Below are positions 1-7,239 of a DNA stretch of 40,895 nucleotides, in pieces. A model generated the notes under the pieces. It saw only the letters and a list, made by a program, of their open reading frames with translations, did no database searches and was not told the DNA's origin. The position numbers and the translations under genes were made by a program. The stretch is from Magnetococcales bacterium (lineage in GTDB: Bacteria; Pseudomonadota; Magnetococcia; Magnetococcales; JADFZT01). Location of the stretch: assembly GCA_015232395.1 (NCBI GenBank), contig JADFZT010000040.1, positions 1 through 40,895 of the forward strand, in the 5' to 3' direction. How positions within the stretch are numbered: position 1 is the stretch's first letter; each line of letters begins with the position of its first letter.

Positions 1-122
1 GTCACCACCACCTGAAGTGCCAGATCGGGGGCTTGGGCGATCTCCTTCATCACCCAATAGAGGTGGCCATATTCGGCGCGAGTACCGGTGACGACGCAGA
101 TTTTAGGGGGGGGAGTGCTCAT
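1..122 (-). CDS. UDP-N-acetylglucosamine 2-epimerase (NeuC/LegG type), N-terminal fragment
   Basis: Only the first 40 or so residues are inside the window; the gene runs off the left edge. After an ATG at 122 the protein begins with a short proline stretch and then reads KICVVTGTRAEYGHLYWVM, which is the characteristic N-terminal beta strand and loop of hydrolysing UDP-GlcNAc 2-epimerases (NeuC, LegG). These enzymes make ManNAc-type precursors for sialic, legionaminic or related nonulosonic acids of surface glycans. No clear ribosome binding site is visible upstream. The gene follows rloB in the same direction with 33 bases between them. The family call rests on the N-terminus alone; the exact substrate cannot be told. 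Confidence 0.6.
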   Translation of the reverse strand, partial: MSTPPPKICVVTGTRAEYGHLYWVMKEIAQAPDLALQVVV

Positions 123-155
123 AATAGGAGGATTGTGGCATCCTGCCCGGAAAAT

Positions 156-884
156 TTATAGAGCCCGAATGGCTTTTAGAAGAGTTGGCAGTTGGGTGGA
201 GGGATTTTTTGGTTGAATGAGGTTGCTGGAAACTCCTACTTGTAAAGCACGTTCTTCAGCCTTTTCCCAACCATCGGAACAGGACTCAAGAAGATCAAAG
301 ATTTGCTTGTTTCCCTTTCCATAATCATCCATCTTGGACTTCATGCGAAGTTCATTATCAATCAATCCATCACAATCGTTATACGGCGGTTCAAAAAAAC
401 CAAAATGCAGTAAAAACCAATACTCTAGACAGGGTGTCGTAACGATGGAACTACATGAAATTTTTTCACCAAACAGGTTACCCTGGAGTCGACTGATCGC
501 TTTTTGAAAAGACTCCTTTCGAGAAAAACTTATGGCCGAATCTCCATCAAAAAGACAATAGACTGCTTCATATGGTGTCCCGCCTTTCTTTTCAGATCTT
601 TGCTCTGCATTAAAAATCGCCACCGCACTATTTACCACATTATTTGGGTCAGTTCCAAAATGGCTTTTAACAACATTTATCTGATGTTGCTTTTTAAAGA
701 ATTTGTCTCGAATCAAATCAGTCAGATAATTTACTGCACTTTCACTATCCTCACAGACGACAAGAATCCGCTTGGGAGTGGCACGTTTTTTCCGATGACT
801 CCTTCCGAGGCGGACTTCTTTACGTTTGGTGTGTTCCCGTGCCGAACTTTTGCCAGTACCCGGAACTGTCTTTCCCCGGCTCAT
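156..884 (-). CDS. rloB: RloB-like (AbiLii-like) defence effector
   Basis: A 242-residue protein of the RloB family, whose members have a TOPRIM-like core and are thought to be nucleic-acid-cleaving effectors of abortive infection. A basic N-terminal tail (residues 16-39) precedes the first strand, ILVVCEDSES, where Glu45 sits at the expected acidic position; the usual EGxxTE motif is changed to EDSES. A second acidic strand carries FDGDSA, and the segment TTPCLEYWFLLHF matches the conserved P-x-[FL]-E-x-W-x-x-x-H-F block of the family. Its ATG overlaps the stop of the upstream ATPase gene in an ATGA, so the two are probably translationally coupled. The coding sequence is AT-rich (43 G+C of 120 bases at 301-420), which suggests horizontal transfer. 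Nuclease activity is inferred, not shown. Confidence 0.8.
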   Translation of the reverse strand: MSRGKTVPGTGKSSAREHTKRKEVRLGRSHRKKRATPKRILVVCEDSESAVNYLTDLIRDKFFKKQHQINVVKSHFGTDPNNVVNSAVAIFNAEQRSEKKGGTPYEAVYCLFDGDSAISFSRKESFQKAISRLQGNLFGEKISCSSIVTTPCLEYWFLLHFGFFEPPYNDCDGLIDNELRMKSKMDDYGKGNKQIFDLLESCSDGWEKAEERALQVGVSSNLIQPKNPSTQLPTLLKAIRAL

Positions 885-2266
885 TCCTCTGGACCTTTCC
901 GTTTTTTCCGGCCCGAGTCAAGCCCACTTTTTCCCACCAGGCGGGGCAAAATCGGCAGAGCACCATATCGACCGTTTAAATAGCGTTTTTGAAAGGCATA
1001 CTCTTCTCTGACATCAAAATCAGAGATGGGATAGAGTTCACTTCCCAGATCATTCCCCTTTTCAATCATCCATATTTGATCCCGCCGAAGCAGGTCACTA
1101 TCGAGTAAAGCAACATCGTGGGTGGTGGCGATCAACTGGGCACCCTGAGGATTGGTCCTTGTATCGTGGACCAAATCGAACAGGGCGCGGACCAGTTTGT
1201 GGTGGAGACTGTTGTCCAGCTCATCGATAAATAACACCAACCCCTGGTTTAGCAACTCCAACCAGTACCCTGCCAACAAAAACATTTTGTGTGTTCCGAC
1301 CGACTCTGCATCCCAGGGCCGTTTTATCAGAGAGGATGTCTCTCCTTCTACGATTTTGGACGATGCGGCCATATAACTCCCGATCGTAGCGCCATCCAAA
1401 ACTTTTTGATTCATCATCACCCTACCGCCCTCAAACCGACCAAGAAGCTCTTTCATAGACGGTGCCCCCCAATTGGTCCTTGGAATAATTTCCACATCAA
1501 TGTCCAAATGAGAAATACTGGCATCGGCAAGCTTTAAAAAGACCAATGCCCACTCACGCCCTCTTTCCTCGCGGCAAGCCTCCCATGTTTTAACGGGCAA
1601 TACGCTCTCTTCTTCACCTGGAGTATCAATTCGAATCCTCAATTTATCCCGAAACCACCCAAACACTGGCTCCATGGAGGGGCTGTTGAGCTGAATGGCG
1701 GTAGAAAGAAACAAAGCATTATTGCGGGTTTTTTCCTGATAAAGCGTGAGATTCCGTTTACCTTCCATCTTTTGTATGGCAGGACAGTTCCAAATTTCCT
1801 CACCACTTTCAACATCCCGGCCACGCTCGATCCAAGTGCGTTTAGCCTCTCGCTCCCCTGCCTTCCCGAAGCTATAGAGCCACTCTTCCTCCACTCGCTC
1901 CTTGGTGGCGGTAAAACCATACTGATAGCGCACCTTATTCGAGATAAACACCACCTCAAAGAGACTCGGCTCCCCTTCATCCTCTGGATCAAACAAAAAA
2001 GGATCCACTGGAATAGGATCCCCGGATTGCCATTTGGCCGACTCCACCACGATCTTTTTCATCACCCCCATCGCCTGGATCCAGTTGCTCTTGCCAGCAG
2101 CGTTGGGGCCGTAGATGACTGATGATTTGAGAAGCTTGGGGGCATCCCGACGCCCGGTTTCAATACAGTGCTCCGGATGCTCTTTGAAGGGAGTCACGGC
2201 CACCATGTCCAAGGTCTGGGGTTCCTGGAAGGAGCGAAAGTGGCCAACGGTCAACTGGATCAGCAT
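881..2266 (-). CDS. rloA: RloA-like (AbiLi-like) AAA/ABC-type ATPase
   Basis: A 461-residue ATPase of the AAA_15/OLD-like group that partners with RloB. The N-terminus (MLIQLTVGHFRSF) is typical of this family; Walker A is GPNAAGKS at residues 53-60, and Walker B (LVLFIDELDNSLHH) is near the C-terminus, followed by an IATTHD switch histidine. Such proteins are thought to act as phage sensors or scaffolds that control the associated TOPRIM effector, as in AbiL, PARIS and retron- or OLD-linked systems. I chose the ATG at 2266 over a GTG at 2296 because the family begins directly with the first beta strand; neither start has a good Shine-Dalgarno. The stop overlaps rloB by 4 bases. Two inverted repeats lie upstream and may be its operators. 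Confidence 0.82.
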   Translation of the reverse strand: MLIQLTVGHFRSFQEPQTLDMVAVTPFKEHPEHCIETGRRDAPKLLKSSVIYGPNAAGKSNWIQAMGVMKKIVVESAKWQSGDPIPVDPFLFDPEDEGEPSLFEVVFISNKVRYQYGFTATKERVEEEWLYSFGKAGEREAKRTWIERGRDVESGEEIWNCPAIQKMEGKRNLTLYQEKTRNNALFLSTAIQLNSPSMEPVFGWFRDKLRIRIDTPGEEESVLPVKTWEACREERGREWALVFLKLADASISHLDIDVEIIPRTNWGAPSMKELLGRFEGGRVMMNQKVLDGATIGSYMAASSKIVEGETSSLIKRPWDAESVGTHKMFLLAGYWLELLNQGLVLFIDELDNSLHHKLVRALFDLVHDTRTNPQGAQLIATTHDVALLDSDLLRRDQIWMIEKGNDLGSELYPISDFDVREEYAFQKRYLNGRYGALPILPRLVGKSGLDSGRKKRKGPEE

Positions 2267-2283
2267 GTCAGATTCCAAACAAG

Positions 2284-2298
2284 AGGTGAATTTCACCT
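2284..2298. promoter_or_regulatory. Palindrome upstream of rloA (AGGTGAA-T-TTCACCT)
   Basis: A perfect 7-base inverted repeat with one central base, 18 bases before the chosen rloA start. It sits just downstream of a possible minus-strand promoter (TTGCAA, 17 bases, CATTAT; alternatively TATAAG as -10). A site this close to the transcription start would suit a repressor. No dedicated regulator gene is seen next to it, so the binding protein is unknown. Confidence 0.35.
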
Positions 2299-2306
2299 TA
2301 TAATGG

Positions 2307-2333
2307 AAATTTTGCAGAAAATTTGCAAAATTT
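2307..2333. promoter_or_regulatory. 10-base inverted repeat in the divergent defence promoter region
   Basis: AAATTTTGCA and TGCAAAATTT flank a 7-base spacer (GAAAATT). The repeat lies in the 231-base gap between the divergent rloA and recQ-PRTase genes and overlaps the likely -35 (TTGCAA) of rloA. It could be an operator or an RNA hairpin; the AT-richness makes a DNA operator more likely. A -10-like TATCAT at 2463-2468 points toward the recQ-like gene but has no good -35. Confidence 0.3.
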
Positions 2334-2497
2334 TTCCTCCTAGGAAAAAATCAATCCACTGAAAGCAATGAAGGAAATTTATTCTCCCCTTTTAATACCC
2401 CTTTTTTTCATAGCCAGCACTACCGCCAAAAATAACCAGAGAAGCTAAAAAAACAATCATGTTATCATGGCAGCTCCAATCAAACAGGAGCCAAGTG

Positions 2498-4591
2498 ATG
2501 GAAGATATCGACCGGCTTAAATCACGCAAACTGCTCTGCCAGGCACTGAATAATCCTGAGGCTAATTTTCGGGAGGGGCAGTGGCAGGCGATCACTCAGC
2601 TGGTGCATCAAAAATCCCGGCTGCTCATGGTGCAACGCACCGGCTGGGGCAAGAGCCTGGTTTACTTCCTTGCTACCAAGCTCCTACGGGATCGCGGGGC
2701 AGGCCCTACCCTGTTGATCTCTCCCCTGCTGGCACTCATGCGCAATCAGCTGGAAGCTGCCAAACGCCTCGGTGTAATGGCGGCTACCCTCAATTCAGCC
2801 AACAAGGATGAGTGGGAGCCCATTCAACAAGCTCTCTTGAACGATTCGTTGGATCTCCTGCTCATCTCCCCGGAGCGACTGGCCAATGAATCGTTCCGGG
2901 AAAATATTCTCATGGAAATCGCCCAAACCATCGGCCTTTTCGTGGTAGATGAGGCCCACTGTATCTCCGACTGGGGCCACGATTTTCGACCGGACTATCG
3001 ACGCATCACCCGTATCCTTCAAGCACTTCCCTCCAACCTCCCGATGCTGGCCACTACCGCCACTGCCAATGACCGGGTCGTGGGAGATGTGACCGAACAG
3101 TTGGGGCCAAACCTGCAACTGATCCGTGGTCCCCTGCGCCGAAACTCTCTCTATCTACAAAACATTGATATGCCAGAAGCGGCTGATCGGTTGGCCCTTC
3201 TGGCTGAAAAAATCCCCAAAATCCCTGGCTGTGGCATCGTCTACACCCTCACCGTCCAGGATGCCCGGCAAGTAGCCGACTGGCTGCAACAAAACCAAAT
3301 TGACGCCGAAGCCTATTGGGGGGGATTGGATACCCCTATCCGATTGGAACTGGAAGAGCGCCTGCTGAAAAATCAGATCAAGGTTTTAGTGGCGACCAGT
3401 GCATTGGGCATGGGATTCGACAAACCGGATCTGGGGTTTGTCATCCACTATCAACGCCCCCAATCAGTCATCCACTACTATCAGCAGGTGGGGCGTGCCG
3501 GACGTGCCATGGAGCAGGCCTTTGGGTTTTTGTTGAGTGGTGACGATGACGATGAAATCATCGACTATTTCATCCATAACGCCTACCCCAAAAAACGACT
3601 CATACAGGAAATTCTCGCAGCCCTGGAAGAGTCTCCAGAGGGACTCAACATACGAGAGCTTGAAAGATGCACCAATTATTCCTTCGGTGAAATCAATAAA
3701 ACCATCAAAATTTTAGCCACCGAATCCCCCGCCCTGATCGCACCACATAAACACAGCTGGTATAGAACAACAGCTCCCTATCAACCAGATATGGCCAAAA
3801 CAAACACGTTGATCTCTCTGCGCATGCAGGAAAAGCAGCGCATGATCGACTATCTTCACCATGACAAATGCCTGGCGGTTTTTCTCGCCGCTGAACTGGA
3901 TGATCCCGATACAACCCCCTGTGGCAAATGTGCTCCCTGTCGCGGCAAACCCCTCATGAGGGAAAATCAATCAGAAGCCAAGGTGATCGAAGCCCAGCAA
4001 TTTTTGGAACTGACGGCCCTTCCCATTCAGCCGATCAAGCAGTGGCCAAAGAGTGCCTTTCCCAAGTATGGCTGGCAGGGAAATATTGCCAAGGAACTAC
4101 ACATGGAGGAAGGGCGAGCATTGTGCCGCTGGGGAGATCCCGGGTGGGGCAGAATGGTCCGGGATGGCAAACAAAAACAGGGACGCTTTGATGATCAGCT
4201 GGTGGTGGCTATGGCCGAGATGATCCGGGAGCGCTGGCAGCCAGAACCCATGCCCACCTGGATCTGCCCCATTCCCTCCACCAACCACCCCCGGCTGGTA
4301 TTGGAGTTTTCCGAAAGGTTAGGCCAAGCTCTGGCGCTGCCAGTGATCGCCTGTGTGGAAAAAACCAAACCCACCCAGCCCCAAAAGGAGATGCAAAACC
4401 GCTATCAGCAAGCCCACAATCTGGATGGTGCATTTCATATTGAGGCGCTGGTGATGCGTGATGAGCCGGTTTTGTTGGTAGATGACATGGTCCATTCCCG
4501 TTGGACCTTGACGGTGGTGGCTGCATTGTTGCGCAATAGAGGTTCGGGGCCGGTTTTTCCGGTCACCCTGGCCCAGGTCATATCCCGTTGA
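2498..4591 (+). CDS. RecQ-like helicase fused to a ComF-type phosphoribosyltransferase
   Basis: A 697-residue fusion. The N-terminal two thirds is a RecQ-family SF2 helicase: Q motif FREGQ at 24-28, Walker A TGWGKS at 48-53, DEAH at 151-154 followed by CISDWGHDFRPDY, TATATA motif III, QVGRAGR motif VI, and a zinc site with CGKCAPC at about 475-481. The C-terminal part is a type I phosphoribosyltransferase whose PRPP loop reads VLLVDDMVHSRWT (Asp near 662), as in ComF and related proteins. The ATG at 2498 has AGGAG seven bases upstream and is preferred over one at 2459. The DprA-like gene follows after 25 bases. RecQ unwinds 3'-tailed DNA; the PRTase substrate is unknown. Helicase + PRTase + DprA matches the competence proteins ComFA, ComFC and DprA, and PRTase + DprA matches the ShosTA defence pair, so a defence role is inferred. 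Confidence 0.85.
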   Translation: MEDIDRLKSRKLLCQALNNPEANFREGQWQAITQLVHQKSRLLMVQRTGWGKSLVYFLATKLLRDRGAGPTLLISPLLALMRNQLEAAKRLGVMAATLNSANKDEWEPIQQALLNDSLDLLLISPERLANESFRENILMEIAQTIGLFVVDEAHCISDWGHDFRPDYRRITRILQALPSNLPMLATTATANDRVVGDVTEQLGPNLQLIRGPLRRNSLYLQNIDMPEAADRLALLAEKIPKIPGCGIVYTLTVQDARQVADWLQQNQIDAEAYWGGLDTPIRLELEERLLKNQIKVLVATSALGMGFDKPDLGFVIHYQRPQSVIHYYQQVGRAGRAMEQAFGFLLSGDDDDEIIDYFIHNAYPKKRLIQEILAALEESPEGLNIRELERCTNYSFGEINKTIKILATESPALIAPHKHSWYRTTAPYQPDMAKTNTLISLRMQEKQRMIDYLHHDKCLAVFLAAELDDPDTTPCGKCAPCRGKPLMRENQSEAKVIEAQQFLELTALPIQPIKQWPKSAFPKYGWQGNIAKELHMEEGRALCRWGDPGWGRMVRDGKQKQGRFDDQLVVAMAEMIRERWQPEPMPTWICPIPSTNHPRLVLEFSERLGQALALPVIACVEKTKPTQPQKEMQNRYQQAHNLDGAFHIEALVMRDEPVLLVDDMVHSRWTLTVVAALLRNRGSGPVFPVTLAQVISR

Positions 4592-4616
4592 ATGGATCCC
4601 TCAGGAGTGGAATTCA

Positions 4617-5933
4617 GTGGCAATCCCATCCCATATATTGAGCCCGGACGCCCAGGTAACCCTGCTGTTGTGTGGGGTGTTCGGTGCCAAAAATGAAGCT
4701 GTCAAACCCCTCCCCCCCAAAGGATTCAACGAAGTAGCCGCCTGGTTGCGGGAGGAAAAACTCCGGCCCGGGGATCTCCTGACAAAAAAAGGGGAAAAGC
4801 GGCTCTCCAAAGCAGCTGGGGATTCAGTAATTCTGGAAACCGCTCTGAAACTCCTCAAGCGGGGGGCGGCCCTGGCGTTGGCTGTGGAAGCGTGGAGCCA
4901 GCAGGGGGTGTGGGTGCTCTGCCGGGGCGACAAAGCCTATCCCAAACGCCTGCGGGAGCGCCTGGCTGCTGCGGCCCCTCCCCTCCTCTATGGCGCTGGT
5001 AATCCTGAAAATCTCTCCAAAGGGGGCATCTCCGTGGTGGGCTCCAGGGCAGCCTCTGCCCAATCCTTGGCCTTCACCCGACAACTCGCCATGCGGGCTG
5101 CCGGAGAACGTGTTCAGATTATTTCCGGGGGGGCCAAGGGGGTGGACCAGGAAGCGATGCTCACCGCGCTCAACCAGGGGGGGAGCTGCGTGGGGATTCT
5201 CGCCGACAGCCTCACCCGGGAAGCCCTCTCCAAAAAATATCGCACAGGCCTTCAGGAAGGTCGCCTCACCCTCATCTCCCCAGTCAATCCCGAAGCGGGT
5301 TTCAATACCGGGGTGGCCATGGGGCGCAATCGTTTTATCTATTGCCTGGGGGATGCCGGGGTGGTGATCCATGCCACCCCCAAAAAGGGGGGTACCTGGC
5401 AAGGAGCCCAGGACAACCTGAAAAAAAGCTGGGTGCCCCTGTTGGTGTGGGACGGCTATGCCCTTCCCGATGGCAACCGGGCGTTGATCAAGCAAGGGGG
5501 AACGCCCCTGGGTGAAAAAATATTTGATCCCGATTTTAAGCTCCATCAGCTCTATAAACCCAACGATGATAAGGAAGAATCCAGCCAACCAGCCGCTGAC
5601 GCCATCCCTGAACCTGCCACCCAAAACAAAACAATCGAATCAAACCCCCAAGCCGCCCCTCCCGATGCACCGCCCCCCACTCAGGAGAGCACCAAAACAT
5701 CCCCCCCGGATTTTTGGCATGATCACGTCTGGCCCACCCTGGAGCCTCTACTCACCACGCCACTCACCAGCGCTGAAGTGGCTGGAAATCTGGATGTGGC
5801 CATCGGTCAGGTGAACAAATGGCTCAAGCGGGGAGTGGATGAAGGCAAACTCCACAAGATCAACAGCCCCGTTCGCTACCACCTGGCCTCCCTGGCCGGG
5901 AAGCAGGGGACATTGGGTTTTGATGAGCCATAG
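4617..5933 (+). CDS. DprA/Smf-like DNA-processing protein (ShosA-like)
   Basis: A 438-residue protein with a DprA Rossmann-like core: VVGSRAAS near 138, IISGGAKGVDQEAM near 168-181, and GRNRFIYCLGDAGVV with HATPKKGGTWQGA near 236-265. A proline/glutamine-rich linker (about 322-362) leads to a C-terminal winged helix (about 375-430). Canonical DprA binds ssDNA and loads RecA; this one is diverged (GAKGVD where chromosomal DprA has SGLAxGID; GRNRFI retained). The start is a GTG at 4617 with AGGAG nine bases upstream. It follows the RecQ-PRTase gene by 25 bases, so they form an operon. In ShosTA the DprA-like partner counteracts a toxic PRTase; the same relation is possible here but not shown. 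It is unlikely to be the housekeeping dprA because of context and divergence. Confidence 0.85.
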   Translation: MAIPSHILSPDAQVTLLLCGVFGAKNEAVKPLPPKGFNEVAAWLREEKLRPGDLLTKKGEKRLSKAAGDSVILETALKLLKRGAALALAVEAWSQQGVWVLCRGDKAYPKRLRERLAAAAPPLLYGAGNPENLSKGGISVVGSRAASAQSLAFTRQLAMRAAGERVQIISGGAKGVDQEAMLTALNQGGSCVGILADSLTREALSKKYRTGLQEGRLTLISPVNPEAGFNTGVAMGRNRFIYCLGDAGVVIHATPKKGGTWQGAQDNLKKSWVPLLVWDGYALPDGNRALIKQGGTPLGEKIFDPDFKLHQLYKPNDDKEESSQPAADAIPEPATQNKTIESNPQAAPPDAPPPTQESTKTSPPDFWHDHVWPTLEPLLTTPLTSAEVAGNLDVAIGQVNKWLKRGVDEGKLHKINSPVRYHLASLAGKQGTLGFDEP

Positions 5934-5956
5934 CCTTGGCTTATGGAGCGATTTTT
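5928..5956 (+). terminator. Possible terminator across the dprA-like stop codon
   Basis: CCATAGCC and GGC-T-TATGG form an imperfect stem with one bulged T that includes the TAG stop. After AGCGA there is a run of five T. The loop is tight and the T run is short, so this is a weak candidate for the end of the defence operon. Confidence 0.3.
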
Positions 5957-6389
5957 GTGGTTTCAGATGGAGCGACCGGATAAGGTACTGTTATTCGACT
6001 CATCCGAGGAGTTCCCTGTGGCCCAAGATGATATCCACACAGCCAAAAACCTTATAAAAGGACGCCCATTCGGCATTTTGAAAAGAAATAGTCGCGTGGA
6101 TAAGGTTTTTCCTGCTCCCCTTCTCGAAAAGGAGCCTTCTGCCTGGGGAAGCAGCTGATTAGGGCTATTTTTTCCAAATACCCATGCCCTGTTTTGAATA
6201 CAGCAAAACCATTTTTCCATCTCATTGTCCAAAAATTCATTCAACCCTGCACACCATAAAAAAATTTTGCACTTTGGCAGCTACCCTGCAGGTCAAACAG
6301 CCGCTGCCTGGATGAAGCAAAAGTCCTGAGTGAGAGCCATCCCACCAGGATCACCCTGAAACAACGCCACCCCTATCGGGAAACCACCT
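5934..6389. other. Non-coding gap between defence island and oxygen-sensor operon
   Basis: 456 bases without a convincing gene. A minus-strand frame of about 93 codons (5963-6244) has no recognisable family and no ribosome binding site. The one notable structure is an imperfect hairpin at 6112-6154: CTGCTCCCC pairs with GGGGAAGCAG (one bulge) around a 24-base loop, followed about 12 bases later by a T6 run at 6167-6172. It could be a terminator-like or REP-like element. No integrase, tRNA or attachment repeat was seen at this boundary. Confidence 0.4.
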
Positions 6390-7235
6390 ATGGATACCAT
6401 CTTGGACTATTCCGGCCCCATCGAGCTTGCCCCCGGGGTCTATTGGGTGGGCTATTCAGATACCTTTGCCGGACTCAACTGCAACCCCTATCTGATTGTA
6501 GATAACGGGGAGGCGGTGCTGATTGATGGGGGAAGCCGACCCGACTTCAGCACGGTGATGCGCAAAATTTTGCAAACCGGCATCTCTCCGGAAAACATCC
6601 ACACCCTCATCTATCAACATTTTGATCCGGATCTGTGTGGCTCCATCCCCAATTTTGTCGATATTATCGGGCGTGACGATCTGAAGATCATCTCCAAGAA
6701 GGAAAACAACCCCTTCATCCGCCACTATTCGGACGCGACCACTCCTCTGTGCATCGACACCCTGGGTAGGGAGCTGGTTTTTGGTTCGGGCCGCAAGCTG
6801 CGTTTTATTCCCACCCCTTACGCCCACTCTCCTGGCAGCTTCATGACCCTGGATGAGCGTTCCGGCACTCTTTTCACCAGCGATCTTTTGGGTTCCATCA
6901 ACCTGGGAGCCAATTGGCAACTGGTGCAACAAACCCACGAAATGTGCCGCCATTGTGAGGAGCCCTATCCCAGCAATCCCACCGAAAAGTGTGAACGCGC
7001 TGAACAGCTCTGCATCTGGTCCGGTCTTTTCTCCTTCCACCGCACGGTGATGCCCTCCAACGCCGCCCTGCGACATGCCATCGCCCAAATCCGCGCGGCT
7101 AATCCCACAATGGTCGCTCCACAACATGGCTCCGCCTTCGACCAAAAATCGGATATCGAAAAGATTTTAAATCGCCTGGAGCGGTTGGAGGAGGTGGGCA
7201 TTGATGGGGTGATTGATCGTGAAAGGAGAGGTTGA
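6390..7235 (+). CDS. Metallo-beta-lactamase-fold di-iron (ODP-type) protein, likely oxygen sensor
   Basis: A 281-residue MBL-fold protein resembling the ODP (oxygen-binding di-iron) domain of flavodiiron proteins. Ligands visible in order are His77-x-Asp79-x-Asp81, His146, Asp165 and His246; flavodiiron proteins use His-x-Glu-x-Asp, so the Glu is replaced by Asp. No flavodoxin domain follows, so it is a stand-alone ODP. A cysteine-bearing insert (MCRHCEEP to QLC, about 189-211) might hold a metal or disulfide. Four bases separate its stop from the GAF/HD-GYP gene, which suggests that it reports O2 or NO to a c-di-GMP phosphodiesterase, or that it scavenges O2. The family is supported by sequence; the sensor role is inferred from the operon. 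Confidence 0.75.
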   Translation: MDTILDYSGPIELAPGVYWVGYSDTFAGLNCNPYLIVDNGEAVLIDGGSRPDFSTVMRKILQTGISPENIHTLIYQHFDPDLCGSIPNFVDIIGRDDLKIISKKENNPFIRHYSDATTPLCIDTLGRELVFGSGRKLRFIPTPYAHSPGSFMTLDERSGTLFTSDLLGSINLGANWQLVQQTHEMCRHCEEPYPSNPTEKCERAEQLCIWSGLFSFHRTVMPSNAALRHAIAQIRAANPTMVAPQHGSAFDQKSDIEKILNRLERLEEVGIDGVIDRERRG

Positions 7236-7239
7236 TTCC

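Noticed and set aside
5963-6244. 93-codon minus-strand frame in the gap after the dprA-like gene
   Set aside because: No family, no ribosome binding site and it spans the hairpin; treated as chance.
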